From contig WBZZ01002853.1 in assembly GCA_019918135.1 (NCBI GenBank), positions 1 through 64,000 of the forward strand: a DNA stretch of 64,000 nt. The letters run 5' to 3'. Below, in pieces: positions 39,385 through 48,766 of this stretch (the stretch's first letter is position 1; each line of letters begins with the position of its first letter). Position numbers and translations under genes: made by a program. The notes under the pieces were generated by a model, which was not told the origin of the DNA, made no database searches, and saw only the letters and a program-made list of their open reading frames with translations. Origin of the DNA: Paulinella micropora (lineage: Eukaryota; Cercozoa; Imbricatea; Euglyphida; Paulinellidae).

Positions 39385-40614
39385 CTAGTTGGCACGGGCT
39401 TGCGCTAGTGGGGCTTGTATGTAGGGCGCGTAGCTAAACCAGTAATTCATAAAGTCTGCTATTAGCGAGTCGCTCTTTCTGGCCTGGGCGAGAGAAAGCT
39501 GTTGTAGAGTCCAGCCGGATAGCCCGGCGGATGCAGCTGGGGGGAGAGGCGACGACGAAGCGACGGGTGTGTAGCGCTGGCAAAGGCCGCTGGCTAGCAA
39601 AGAGGCAGGTAGACACCTCAGCACGATGCTTGAATTAGCTAGACCGTTCCAAGCCTCAAGAAAGGGCCCGCCGTCGCTTCGCTGTGCGAGGGTTTGCCAC
39701 AGACGGACACAGAAAGCGCGCTGCCCCCCGCCGGGCTGTCGTGCGGCGCGGAACAAGGGCTTGATCAGCACTTGGAGCACTGCGCGCGTGGCTTTTCCCC
39801 CGTCAGGGTGTTCCGGGACCGGCTCGGGTTGCTTGGCTGCGAGGGGACTGTCCTGAACGATGGACGCCTGCATGCAGAGCGTATTAAGATACCACGAAAG
39901 TGCGTTCGCGGCCCTGAGAGACTGCCGTGGTACGCAGTCGGCGTGGATCCAAGCCAGGCGCCAGGGGGGTATTGTGTGCAGGCTCCCGCCGCCAACCTGC
40001 ACCCAATCCGCGGGGCACACATCCCACCAAAGCAGGCCTAACTTGTCACAATGGTTAAGCAGCCTGGCAGCGAAGTCTGCGGAGTCTTGGGCGTCTGCGG
40101 CGGCGTCCAAGAAGTTGGGCTCACGCACGCCCTGTGATACAAGATATTTTGCCCCTGGCTTCAATTTGCTGGCACCTGCCACGTCCCCCTGGACCAGGCT
40201 GGTGGGCGCCGCACAGAAGCCTTTTGTGGCCAACGCGTATTGTGCGGAGGCATATAGCAAAGAAAGCGTTAGGAAGGTAGCCGTACTGGTTTTGCTCTTG
40301 CTATCCTCATCCTGAACGAGCAGTATCCACTCCAGTGGTTCAAAGCCCTGCGGCAAATCCCTGGCCTTGGCGTACAGCTCTTGCTCGGCTGGGTTGGGCA
40401 GCACGACTAAAAGCTCTTTGTCGTGCACAACAGACAATGTATGGGAGGCATTAGCTAAACAAAGTTCCTTTTGGTCAGCGCCACCGCGCTGCGGCGGCTG
40501 CAAGGAGTGCCACAGGATCGTCATCTTGTCGCTCGGGTCTTGCCCCGGACTATAGCAGTTTCTAACAACGAGACGATCGGCAGTGCTCAACAGGTTTAGG
40601 GCTGAGCTACCCAT
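39385..40614 (-). CDS. Unrecognised protein, 409 aa
   Basis: Clean open frame from an ATG at 40614. The N-terminal half is strand-rich (ADRLVVRNCYSPG, LSVVHDKELLVVLPN, FEPLEWILLVQDEDSKS), and the rest is helical with conserved-looking aromatic positions (LGLLWWDVCPADWVQ, FCVRLWQTLAQRSDGG). No domain is recognised. No signal peptide or long hydrophobic span. A partial duplicate at 34570-34830 shows the family has more than one copy. GC-rich codon use like its neighbours. It diverges from the gene pair at 40791 with only ~175 bp of pyrimidine-rich DNA between, a probable shared promoter. Confidence 0.7.
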   Translation of the reverse strand: MGSSALNLLSTADRLVVRNCYSPGQDPSDKMTILWHSLQPPQRGGADQKELCLANASHTLSVVHDKELLVVLPNPAEQELYAKARDLPQGFEPLEWILLVQDEDSKSKTSTATFLTLSLLYASAQYALATKGFCAAPTSLVQGDVAGASKLKPGAKYLVSQGVREPNFLDAAADAQDSADFAARLLNHCDKLGLLWWDVCPADWVQVGGGSLHTIPPWRLAWIHADCVPRQSLRAANALSWYLNTLCMQASIVQDSPLAAKQPEPVPEHPDGGKATRAVLQVLIKPLFRAARQPGGGQRAFCVRLWQTLAQRSDGGPFLEAWNGLANSSIVLRCLPASLLASGLCQRYTPVASSSPLPPAASAGLSGWTLQQLSLAQARKSDSLIADFMNYWFSYAPYIQAPLAQARAN

Positions 40615-40790
40615 GGCTTTTTACAAAGATTTCCCCTCTCCTCCTCCCCGCAAACTTTCTTCCCCTCCCCTGCTCACCTTCCGCCCCCCTTCTCCCCCCC
40701 CCCCCAACCCCCTCCTTCCTCACCCCCTTCTCGCTCTTTCACTCCCTCTCCCCCCCCCCGCCCCTCCCTCCTTCCCACTTTTTGCTCTAG

Positions 40791-41465
40791 ATGGAAGCGG
40801 CCAGTGCGTGGCCGGAGTCGACCAGGGGGCTTCTGCGGGCTTACTTGGAACACAAGCACCCCGACGGCAGCCAGGGGAGCTGCTACGGTTGTTTGGAGGA
40901 ACCTCCTCGGGTAGAGCTGGTACTACAGCCGCGTACAACCAAGCTGAGCAGCCAGGAGGTCAAGCAATGTAACCGGTGCCTAGAACAAGCTCGCTGTCGG
41001 GACAGGTGCGTAGTGTTTGACGCGCGAGAAATTGCTGCCAGTGGACCAGTCCTGCTGCAGTGTAGTACAGGCGTTCGCGAAGCGTACTTGCCTTCGCGCA
41101 TATATGCACTAGAGCTAAACGGGGGGTTTGCCTTTGCTATTGTCTGCCAAAGCGTGGCAGTGACGGGCAAATGGAAATGCGTATTGTGCAAAGACGGGCG
41201 GATCACCTCGGAGCTGGTTTTTTTTCTGCGCAACATAGCGCGCAGGGCGGCTGCTAGTGTTCTGCTTGGAGATCTGCCCTACCAGTGCCAAGAGGCCAGA
41301 AGTTTTTGGTCTTCGTGGTTCCAGGAAGCTCTGCGCGCCTACGCTCCAGTACGTGTTCCCGAACTGCTGATCAGGCTGCGCAACTACACAGTGGCGTTGG
41401 GTTTCTACTCCCAGCATGTCCACACGCAAGGGGCCCTGTGGATTTTGTACCAAGGAAGCCGCTGA
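40791..41465 (+). CDS. Cysteine-rich unknown protein, 224 aa (upstream paralogue of an overlapping pair)
   Basis: ATG directly after a pyrimidine tract. Early Cys pairs (GSCYGCLEEP ~residues 29-38; CNRCLEQARCRDRC ~62-75) and a later pair (KWKCVLCKDG) suggest zinc binding. The C-terminal part (FWSSWFQEALRAYAPVRVPE, LIRLRNYTVALGFYSQH) aligns by eye with the end of the next ORF (FLDECLNYALALYYHTPE). The two ORFs overlap by 50 bp in different frames. No known family. Confidence 0.65.
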   Translation: MEAASAWPESTRGLLRAYLEHKHPDGSQGSCYGCLEEPPRVELVLQPRTTKLSSQEVKQCNRCLEQARCRDRCVVFDAREIAASGPVLLQCSTGVREAYLPSRIYALELNGGFAFAIVCQSVAVTGKWKCVLCKDGRITSELVFFLRNIARRAAASVLLGDLPYQCQEARSFWSSWFQEALRAYAPVRVPELLIRLRNYTVALGFYSQHVHTQGALWILYQGSR

Positions 41466-41859
41466 GAATCCGTGTGTGAGGCATCGTGCGCTTTTTAACC
41501 CCCGCACGGCGTGTCTGCTAAACGGGTGCGTCCCAAAGAAAGAGGGGTACTATATGCCCGTGGAGCTTTTGTGTGAAGTGGGGCGGCCGGCCCAGGTAGG
41601 CCTGGTGCCGCTAAACACACAGGGGCGAGTAGAGCCGAACCAGACACTGCTGTACATGCCTTGGCTGGAATTCTTGGTCTACGGTCGCAACCGTGCCTCC
41701 TTTTACATAGCTTGGCAGACAGCCGCCTGGTCCAAGCTGGACTTCTGGCTTCACGCGCAGAGCTACTGCACTGATGGCCGGTCGTTCCTGGACGAGTGCT
41801 TAAATTACGCGCTGGCGCTTTATTACCACACGCCGGAGCCGGACAGGACGCCCGTTTAA
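41416..41859 (+). CDS. Cysteine-containing unknown protein, 147 aa (downstream paralogue)
   Basis: Starts inside the 3' end of the preceding ORF. It opens with GPCGFCTKEAAENPCVRH, echoing GSCYGCLEEP of its neighbour, then EGYYMPVELLCEVGRP (neighbour: REAYLPSRIYALELNGG). It ends with a tryptophan-rich helix segment and LNYALALYYH. The resemblance in the same order indicates tandem duplication of one domain. Either these are two proteins or one two-domain protein whose parts are now in different frames. Function unknown. Confidence 0.6.
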   Translation: MSTRKGPCGFCTKEAAENPCVRHRALFNPRTACLLNGCVPKKEGYYMPVELLCEVGRPAQVGLVPLNTQGRVEPNQTLLYMPWLEFLVYGRNRASFYIAWQTAAWSKLDFWLHAQSYCTDGRSFLDECLNYALALYYHTPEPDRTPV

Positions 41860-41961
41860 AGAAATGTTGGGTTGCAGCTCTTTTATCTCTTTTTTTTTCT
41901 TCTTTGCTGTTGTGTACAAAAAGAAAATTTTATTATTAAAAAGCCACGGCGGGGAGGAAGA

Positions 41962-42598
41962 CTAGTCCCCACGGAATCCCGTGAAATAGACGGTCCTGGT
42001 CTCCATGACCATGTCGTTGCAGCTGACGCACCTAAAGATACTCTGTGAGCTATCTACTTTTGCTGCACATTCCTCGCAGAGCGCAGCGTGCCCGCACGGA
42101 AAGCACACAACATTAACCTCCTGTGACACACACACACACACGGCAAAGAAAGAAATGCTATGCCCCAAATAAACAAAAAGGCGCAGCGAGGCTTTTCGAT
42201 ACCTTGTCCACGCATGTTACACAAAGGAGCGGGTCTGCATTTCTGGGCTCGGCTTGTTCTAAGAATATTCCCGTCTCTTTTGCAGCCGGAGAGGATGGCG
42301 CAGGCGAACAGGCTTCCCCGGCTTTTGGGGCCTTGGCGGGGGTTTCGTGTCGCAAACGAGAAGCTACTGGCTGTTCGGTCAATTTCAATTTCCGAGCCAG
42401 CGATTCGGACTCTGTCCCCAAAACACTCAGTGAAGACTCTGAGCTCCCAATCCTCCGGCGAAGATTGGACATTTCTTGCATCAAAACTCTAGACGTCGAG
42501 TCACAGATTTTCAGCTCGAGACGGCTAGCCTCCACTTCCGCCTGGAGACGACTGATTTGCGTTCGCAACAGTCTGACAGGTAAGGGTTCTGTGTCCAT
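41962..42598 (-). CDS. Coiled-coil RING protein, two exons, 184 aa
   Basis: Exon 1 (42598-42203) begins MDTEPLPVRLLRTQ and has a heptad-type coiled coil (ISRLQAEVEASRLELKI, MSNLRRRIGSSES). After a Pro/Ala-rich linker it ends in the first RING pair CVTCVDK. Exon 2 (42120-41962) continues EVNVVCFPCGHAALCEECAA and FRCVSCND, completing a C-x2-C...C-x2-CGH-x3-C-x2-C...C-x2-C pattern. Neither exon alone has a full RING, and the join is in phase 0, which strongly supports splicing. Product is a probable E3 ubiquitin ligase, similar in plan to the gene at 34964. An AT-rich 3' end (TTTTTAATAATAAAATTTT on the minus strand) lies between it and the convergent ORF ending at 41859. Confidence 0.8.
42121..42202 (-). 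other. Spliceosomal intron, 82 bp
   Basis: On the minus strand the donor is GACAAG/GTATCG and the acceptor is a pyrimidine stretch, a GT-repeat and TCACAG/GAGGTT. The intron carries in-frame stops and a (GT)n run; removing it restores one RING finger. Confidence 0.8.
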
Positions 42599-43177
42599 CT
42601 CCTTTATTGTCCTTTCTTTTGGGTCCTGCTTAAAGAATAAAACAAGAAAAATGACACATTGGCCTTGGCTTTCCACAACCACGCCTCCAAAAAGAGGCAA
42701 GGGGGGGGGGGGGGCGCTCCCCCCCCCCTTCTCCTTCAGAATGGACAGCTGGCCTCCTCTGAACTCTTTTATTCTTAGGGAGAGGAGAGGTAGAGGGGGC
42801 GGCGCTGGGGACGGAGAGAGGGAGAAGGGCAGGGATAGGCGAGGATCGCGGGGGTGTTGTGGGGGGAGGGGGGGGGGAGGGAGGGAGGTGTGTGCGCGGG
42901 GAGGGGGGGAGGTGCGCCACAAGGGTGTGATGTATATGTGAAGCGCAGGAGGCACCAAAAAGGCACGAGAGGGAGGGGGACACCCCCCCCTCCTCCCTTT
43001 TCTTCTCCCCCTTTCCTCTTTCCTCCCCCCACTCTGGGCTAAGAGCTTGTGCTAGCGATAATTGTGAGTAAACCCGTCTCCCACCCCGCCCCCCCCCCAG
43101 CGTTTCATTTTTGGGCCTAGTGGCAAAGTCAGGTACTTGAGAGATCGACAAAAAAAGGGGGGGCCCACATTTGAATC
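42599..43177. other. Intergenic region of purine/pyrimidine tracts
   Basis: Upstream of two divergent genes. Contains G-runs at about 42703-42714 and 42860-42875 and C-runs at about 42719-42728. Long ORFs across it are Pro/Ser-rich translations of tracts. Not assigned to any repeat family. Confidence 0.5.
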
Positions 43178-46100
43178 ATGGCCGGAAGCACCAAAGCGAG
43201 CGCGCGACCATGGCCTGAGCCAGAGGAGCTGCACGGCTTTGCAGGGTGTCACCCTTTTGAAACAGCATTGCAGGATGATGACGAGGAAGAGGAAGAAGAA
43301 GAAGAGGAGCAGAAGGAGGAGAAGGAGGAGAAGGAGAGAGGGCAGGGCACGCTGCGAGAAGGGAAGGAGGACAGGAAGTGGGAGCCCGAGATGGGGGAGA
43401 CGACCCTTTTCGAGCAGAACGGGCCGGGCGACCGTGGGGAAGCACCGCCACCGAATGGCAGCGGTGGTGCGGGAAGAAATGTCCCTGGGGGGCTGACGAA
43501 GGCGAAGCGGGATCTGATCCGTGATGCGCAGTGCTGTTTGCAGGTAACGCTGCCTTCGCGCTTCCTGTGCCGCCCGACACCGTTTGGCTCGGACGCGAGC
43601 AACGTGCTGACGGAGGGGTACAGCATGCTGGTGGCGCTGTGGTGGGCGATCGCGAGCCACCCACAGCTGCAAGGAAGCGGGTTGGGGTCGGGCGGGATCC
43701 CGCACAGCGTGAAGGCGATTTCGGTCTTGACGAACGAGAACAAGCAGGTGGTAGGGCACTCGCTGTGGCTGTGAATCAACCGGGTCGACTTTAACATGTG
43801 TCGTTTTGTGAACAAGCTGCTGAAACACCAGGGACAATACCAGACACCAGAAGACACAGGCTGCGACTCGGAGGACGAGGACGAAGAGCAAGGAGGGGCG
43901 GCGGAGGAGGCAGGTGAGGCCGAGCGCGAGGAGGGCGAGCTGGTGGAGACGGAGGCGGAGGAGGACGAGGCGAAGGGCCGTGGGCGCGGGGGACGGGGGG
44001 GGGCGAGGGGCGGCGCGCGCGGTGGCAGCGGCGGCAAGGGGCGAAGCTCCAGGGCCAAGACGCGGCCGCCCTTTACCAAGTGCCCGCTGGTGCTGGCGTA
44101 CCGTCGGTATTTGCGGCAGGCGTGTGAGACGCTGGAGCGCTACACGAGCATGGTGAAGTACGTGCGCATCCCGCGCGACGACGGGAAAGTACGCAAGTGC
44201 CTGCGCGACAGCGCGGGGGGTGGGCGTGTGCGCGCGGGCACGGTGCTGGACCCGGCGGTGTTTATGAGCCCCCAGTACATGCGTTTCGGGCTGCCGGCGG
44301 ACGTTCTGCCGGAGCAGGTGCAGTATAGCAGCTACTTCCGCGCCGGGGAGGGTTTTGTAGCGCCCTGGCCCAACTTCTTCTGGCGTCTGCCCGGCGGGCT
44401 CCCTTGCGCGTCGTTTGCGAACCTGCGCCTGCCGCTGCCGCGCCCGACGGACCTGGTGGAGGAAGCGCCGATGCCTGAAGAAGAGTTGCTGGCTGACTTG
44501 CTGGGGCAGGCGGGCGACAACCTGGAGCCGGCGCAGCTGCGGGCGGAGGCGCGGCGGCTGGCGCAGGAGCTGCGGCCGGCGAGTGGGGGCGGGGCAGCGG
44601 CGAACGAGGCGACGGTGCGGCGCATGATGGCGGAGGGGCGCGCGCGCATCCAGGCGGAGGTGGCGGCGAAGCGCACGCAACGGGCGTGGGACGAGGAGGA
44701 GAGCGCGCACTACACTTGGCTGGAAATGCAGAAGCTGCGCCGGCGCGTGGAGCCGTTGGTTCTGAGCACGCTGGGACGGGGCGGAGGTTGTTCGGACGCG
44801 CAGGCGGCGGCGTGGGAGCAAGTGCGCAAGGGCCGGCTGTCACCGTTCACGCCGGGGCTGAAGCTGCCACCCTCGTTCTACTCGTACCAGGCGCTGCCCG
44901 TGAACAACCTGGGAGTGGCCGACTGCCAGTTGGTGCGCCTGAACACGTTGTTGGAGGCGATCTACCGGGGCCCGCTGAACGAGGAGTTCCAGGTCTGTCT
45001 GGCGGCGGCGCAGACGGCCGGGGCCGTAGGCACGTTCTTTCACCTGCTGATGTACGGCCCGCCCGGCACGGGCAAGTCGCATCTGCACCAGCTGCTGACG
45101 GAGCACTGCCTGCTGCAAGGGGCGGTACGCGCGCAGCTGGGGATGTCGGCCAAGGCGCTGGCCGGTAACTTCAACTTTATCGGGCAGGTGACGGTGATGG
45201 ACGAGCTGCCCAAACACTACCGCGGCAACCACAACCCGAACATGGAGGAGGACGACAAGACCGAGATGATTAAGGCCATGCTGTGGTCCCGCAGCGTGGG
45301 GTTTTCGTACATGCGCACCGACCAGGACACCGGGCAGCGCTTCCACGAGTACACGCAGGCGCAGGTGAGCGGGTCGCACCTGGTGAACACCAACACGCAC
45401 CCTTCCCGGTTCGCGCAGCCGCTGCGGGATCGCTTCCACACGCGGTACGTGCCGGGGCGCGTCCGGCCGGGGTGCGAGGCGTGGCGCAATTTTGCGGGCG
45501 ACGGAGACGACGAGGAGGCAGAGGCGCGGCGGCACGCGCTGGCGCGGTGGGTACGGGACAACGGCGCACTGATCACGCTGTACTATTACTTGCAGTCGCT
45601 GGGCTTTGTGTCGCCCGTGAAGCTGCACGTGACCTCCACGATCATGGAGGAGTTTTGTGTCGAGGCCATGAAGAAGGGGGTCAGGCGCCTGAACCTGCAG
45701 CGCTTCATCCACCGCCTGTGCGCCTTGATCAAGCTGGTAGCTATCCGCCGCGCCATTGAAATCGTGTTTCACTCGTCGGTGAGCCCGCTGATTGACCCGG
45801 CGCTCGGTACCGATCACGGACTGCCGCTGGGCAGACCCCCCTCGCTGGTGCAATTTGCCTTTCTGGAGCCCTTCCTCAACGACGAAGACCCCAGCGTGAT
45901 TATGCAGGCAGTCGGCCTGCTCGCGCCACAGGAGCTGCAACAGCCGCAGCAGCGCCAGGTTTTGTACAGCTTGGCGGAGGCCTTCTTCGGCCGCGCCACC
46001 CGAGGAGAGGCGGGGGGGCCGGCGCGGCGCGGCGGCAGGGGTGGTGGTGACACGCGCAGCGGGCTCTACCAGGCCAGCGACCCTGCCGATGATGGCAACG

Positions 46101-47380
46101 GCCATTACGACGATGGTGACGGCGGCGGCAGCGGCGGCGGCAGGGGGGGCGGAGGGCGCCCGCCCTACAAGAAAAGGCGCGGCGGGGGGGAGGAGGCGGA
46201 GGAGGAAGAAGACGAAGCCCGCGCTTGGGCCCCCGAGGAAACCAAAGAGGCCTACAAGTCCCCTTTTGTCGGGGAGTGCACCGAGGCGCTGCCGGTCACG
46301 GCCAGCGACGCCACTCAGCGCAGGTACTTGGAGGAAAGCAAGCTAAGCCGCGGCGTCTTTGAAAAGAACGAGCTGCGGCTGGTGCAGCAGCGCCGGGCCC
46401 GCGTCGAGGCGCTGGGGCTAGTGCGCGAGGGGCCGGGGGGCAACCTCTGCACCTTTCTCCTGCCCAAGCAGCCCCCGCTCTTCCCCGAGCCCAACGACTT
46501 TGCTGCCTGCCGCAAGAAGCTGTTGCAGTTGGCCTGGCAGAACCGCCCCGACGCCGATTCGCGCGACTACGAGGAGTACCGGCACGTGCTGGATCTGTTG
46601 CAGGACGAGAACGAACGCCCCGGGCCCGGGGGGGGTGCCGTCATCAAGCAGACGCGCGACTACTTCGAGATCCCCGAGGGCATTATGCTCTGGGGGTTGT
46701 GGCAGGACCTGCTGCAGAGGCTGATGCTGTTGCAGCTGCAGCGCGGCTACGGTCGGCCGCGGCAGCTCCTCACGGGCCAGACGGACTACAAGTCCACCCA
46801 CTACAACCTCACGGTCGTCAACCTACTGCCCGACGTCTTCTGTGGCTCCAGCACAGAGCCCCGCGTGCGACGAGAGCCGCTGGATCAGTCCCTGCAGACA
46901 CAGCTCAACAAAGACCCCGCCGCCTTCGGCCTCTACCTCCGCGACAAGGCCCTGGCCGTTCGGGGCAACGACGAACGCCACGCCGCAGCCGCCGCCGCCG
47001 AGCCACGCTCGGACTACGCCGACTACGTGTATTGCCAGCACCACAAGGAGCTGCTGCTGCCCCGCAAGGACCTGCAGCGCCTTTCGCCCGCCGACCGCCT
47101 CGTCACTCTGCCCGACCACCTTCTTCTCAAGGCTATCCACCGTGCCGACAAAAAGATACGCACCGAAAACGCGCGGCTCCTACGCGAAAACGAAAGCTTT
47201 GCGGGACTCTTCATGGGCGACGACGACGATACAGAGCAACAGCTCCACTTGTACTCGTATGGCATGACGGCTGCTAACCAGACCCTAAATCTGCCTCTTG
47301 TCGAGGAGGAGGAGGAGGAGGAGGGGGAAGAGGGGGAAGACAACTACGACCACCGCGCTCGGCGCGGATTGGTGGAGTGA
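43178..47380 (+). pseudogene. Very large P-loop ATPase (AAA+/SF3 helicase-like), copy 1, frame broken about once
   Basis: About 1,400 codons. The N-terminal part has an acidic tract (DDDEEEEEEEEEQKEEKEEK) and a region with SDASNVLTEGYSMLVALWWA. The middle has an Arg/Gly-rich linker, then a P-loop ATPase core: YGPPGTGKSHLHQLL (Walker A), GQVTVMDELPKHY (Walker B), SGSHLVNTNTHPSR (sensor-1-like Asn) and PLRDRFHTRY (arginine-finger-like). The core fits an AAA+ or superfamily-3 helicase; no closer family is recognised. The C-terminal half holds a Gly/Arg low-complexity linker, an all-alpha domain (DYEEYRHVLDLLQDENERP) and an acidic tail. A replication role is inferred. The reading frame is interrupted about once. 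From 44407 onward it is repeated at 56915-59893. Confidence 0.7.
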
Positions 47381-47523
47381 ACAAGGGGGGGGGGAGAGGG
47401 AGAGATAGATAGATCTTCTCTTTGCTTTTTGTGTTTTTTTTAGTTGCATTCTTATTTAAAACAAAAGGACAAGAGATTTTTAAAAAAAACTCCGTTCGGT
47501 CGGCCATGTCCGGGTAATACTTC

Positions 47524-48354
47524 ATGCCGGAGGGTTCCGGGTTCCGAGGTATGCCGGTCGTTTTGTTAATAGGACATTTGCTAGCAGTTCTGACGCTCTG
47601 GTATTTTTTATATTGGCGTTTACAAATACTGCGCCTAGTCAACGCAAGTGTCCGCTATGCCGTACCACCCGCTGTGGGGCAGGGGCCGCCTGCTTTACGT
47701 GTAGTACAAATCAGCGCTTACAACAGCCAACTCACTAGCAGTACCAGTCATCCAGGCCAAATCGCCTTGCTCAGCTTCTGCCACTTTTTGTCCTGGTGGT
47801 GCTTCTTTTTGGTGCCGTGGACCCTCGACGGTACCGCGCCGGCCGCAAGCATCGGCTGGGTGGTTGCCATGTGCCTCTACACTGCGCTGGCCCTGCGGCG
47901 CTTGGTTTGGGCCTGCAAGCCACTTCCGCCAGCTCGAGCCTGGAAATTTGGCGTTCTTTTGTTGGGGTTAGTTTGCACCGCAGTGGCCCTCGTGAGCCAG
48001 CGCGCTTGGATTGTGTGGCTCATTCTCTTGTTGGGCCTGCTTGCCGTGGGCTTGGGTGAACAACGTACCGCACCCCCACCCGAAGCCGTGTCTATAGGCG
48101 TGCCCCCGCGTTATTTGCTCCAGACTATCGTTGTCGCGGGCCTGGCGTCTGCACTGGGCCTTGCCGCTTCCCGGCTACAGGCCGCTAGCTGTTGCAGCCG
48201 CTTGTCTGACGTGTTGGCCTCGCTAGCTGCCGTTGGCTTTGTGCTTATATGGTGGCCGCTGTACTTGCAAACCGATCTCTACGAGACTGTAGCACAGAGC
48301 CAAGCCTCGCTTGCACGGCTGCGAGGACAAAGCATCACGGCTCTGCCCCTGTGA
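47524..48354 (+). CDS. Multi-span membrane protein, 276 aa, copy 1
   Basis: Hydrophobic segments at residues ~10-32 (VVLLIGHLLAVLTLWYFLYW), ~85-130 (LLSFCHFLSWWCFFLVPWTL and IGWVVAMCLYTALALRRL), ~140-180 (FGVLLLGLVCTAVALV, WIVWLILLLGLLAVGLG), ~195-215 and ~235-255 give five to seven spans, suggesting an integral membrane protein. No family recognised. The start used here is the first usable ATG. It lies ~140 bp after the ATPase stop on the same strand. Its stop codon falls where GC-rich sequence gives way to the AT-rich PLV, so the native C-terminus may differ. Copy 2 is at 60025-60872. Confidence 0.6.
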   Translation: MPEGSGFRGMPVVLLIGHLLAVLTLWYFLYWRLQILRLVNASVRYAVPPAVGQGPPALRVVQISAYNSQLTSSTSHPGQIALLSFCHFLSWWCFFLVPWTLDGTAPAASIGWVVAMCLYTALALRRLVWACKPLPPARAWKFGVLLLGLVCTAVALVSQRAWIVWLILLLGLLAVGLGEQRTAPPPEAVSIGVPPRYLLQTIVVAGLASALGLAASRLQAASCCSRLSDVLASLAAVGFVLIWWPLYLQTDLYETVAQSQASLARLRGQSITALPL

Positions 48355-48374
48355 AGAACATACGCCGCCACCTT

Positions 48375-48766
48375 TACCTACGATTGAAGAGAAAAAAGAA
48401 CTGAAAGAAAATCTCAGAGACCTGTTGAGGTATGGTAATTACGATATCATAAGGGACGACAGCAAGGAACACAAACTAGGAATAAATGAAAGCCGATATG
48501 CGGTAAGGATTAACGGCAACTTCCGATCATTTACGATGCGCGATGTGATAAGATTTATTGAAATAATATTGAACGACTTTGTAAGACGACAATCGCCCGC
48601 AGATAAGATTGATGTTGGTATTGAGTTTTTAGATTACTATGGAAAGGTATCTACAGGCTTACACAAAGTTAATCAAATCTCGGTTGAAAAAGTTTTAGAA
48701 AGATTGTCGGCAATATTTCAAAGCAACGAAAAGTCTTTATATGGACGAGAACGGAACAAACTTTGA
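48375..48766 (+). CDS. PLV small protein, left-edge fragment
   Basis: Plus-strand frame reading PTIEEKKELKENLRDLLRYG then SRYAVRINGNFRSFTMRDVI, IDVGIEFLDYYGKV and VEKVLERLSAIFQ. Alpha/beta composition, no recognised domain. Its beginning is fused to the GC-rich flank, so the original N-terminus is lost. It overlaps the polymerase start by 26 bp, a compact viral arrangement. Identical in copy B apart from one silent difference. Confidence 0.5.

Noticed and set aside
43052-46105. Long minus-strand ORFs (589 and 421 codons) opposite the ATPase gene
   Set aside because: They are Arg/Pro/Gln-rich mirror translations of a GC-rich gene with strong third-position bias; the plus strand has the ATPase motifs. 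The same applies opposite copy 2 (57348-58448).
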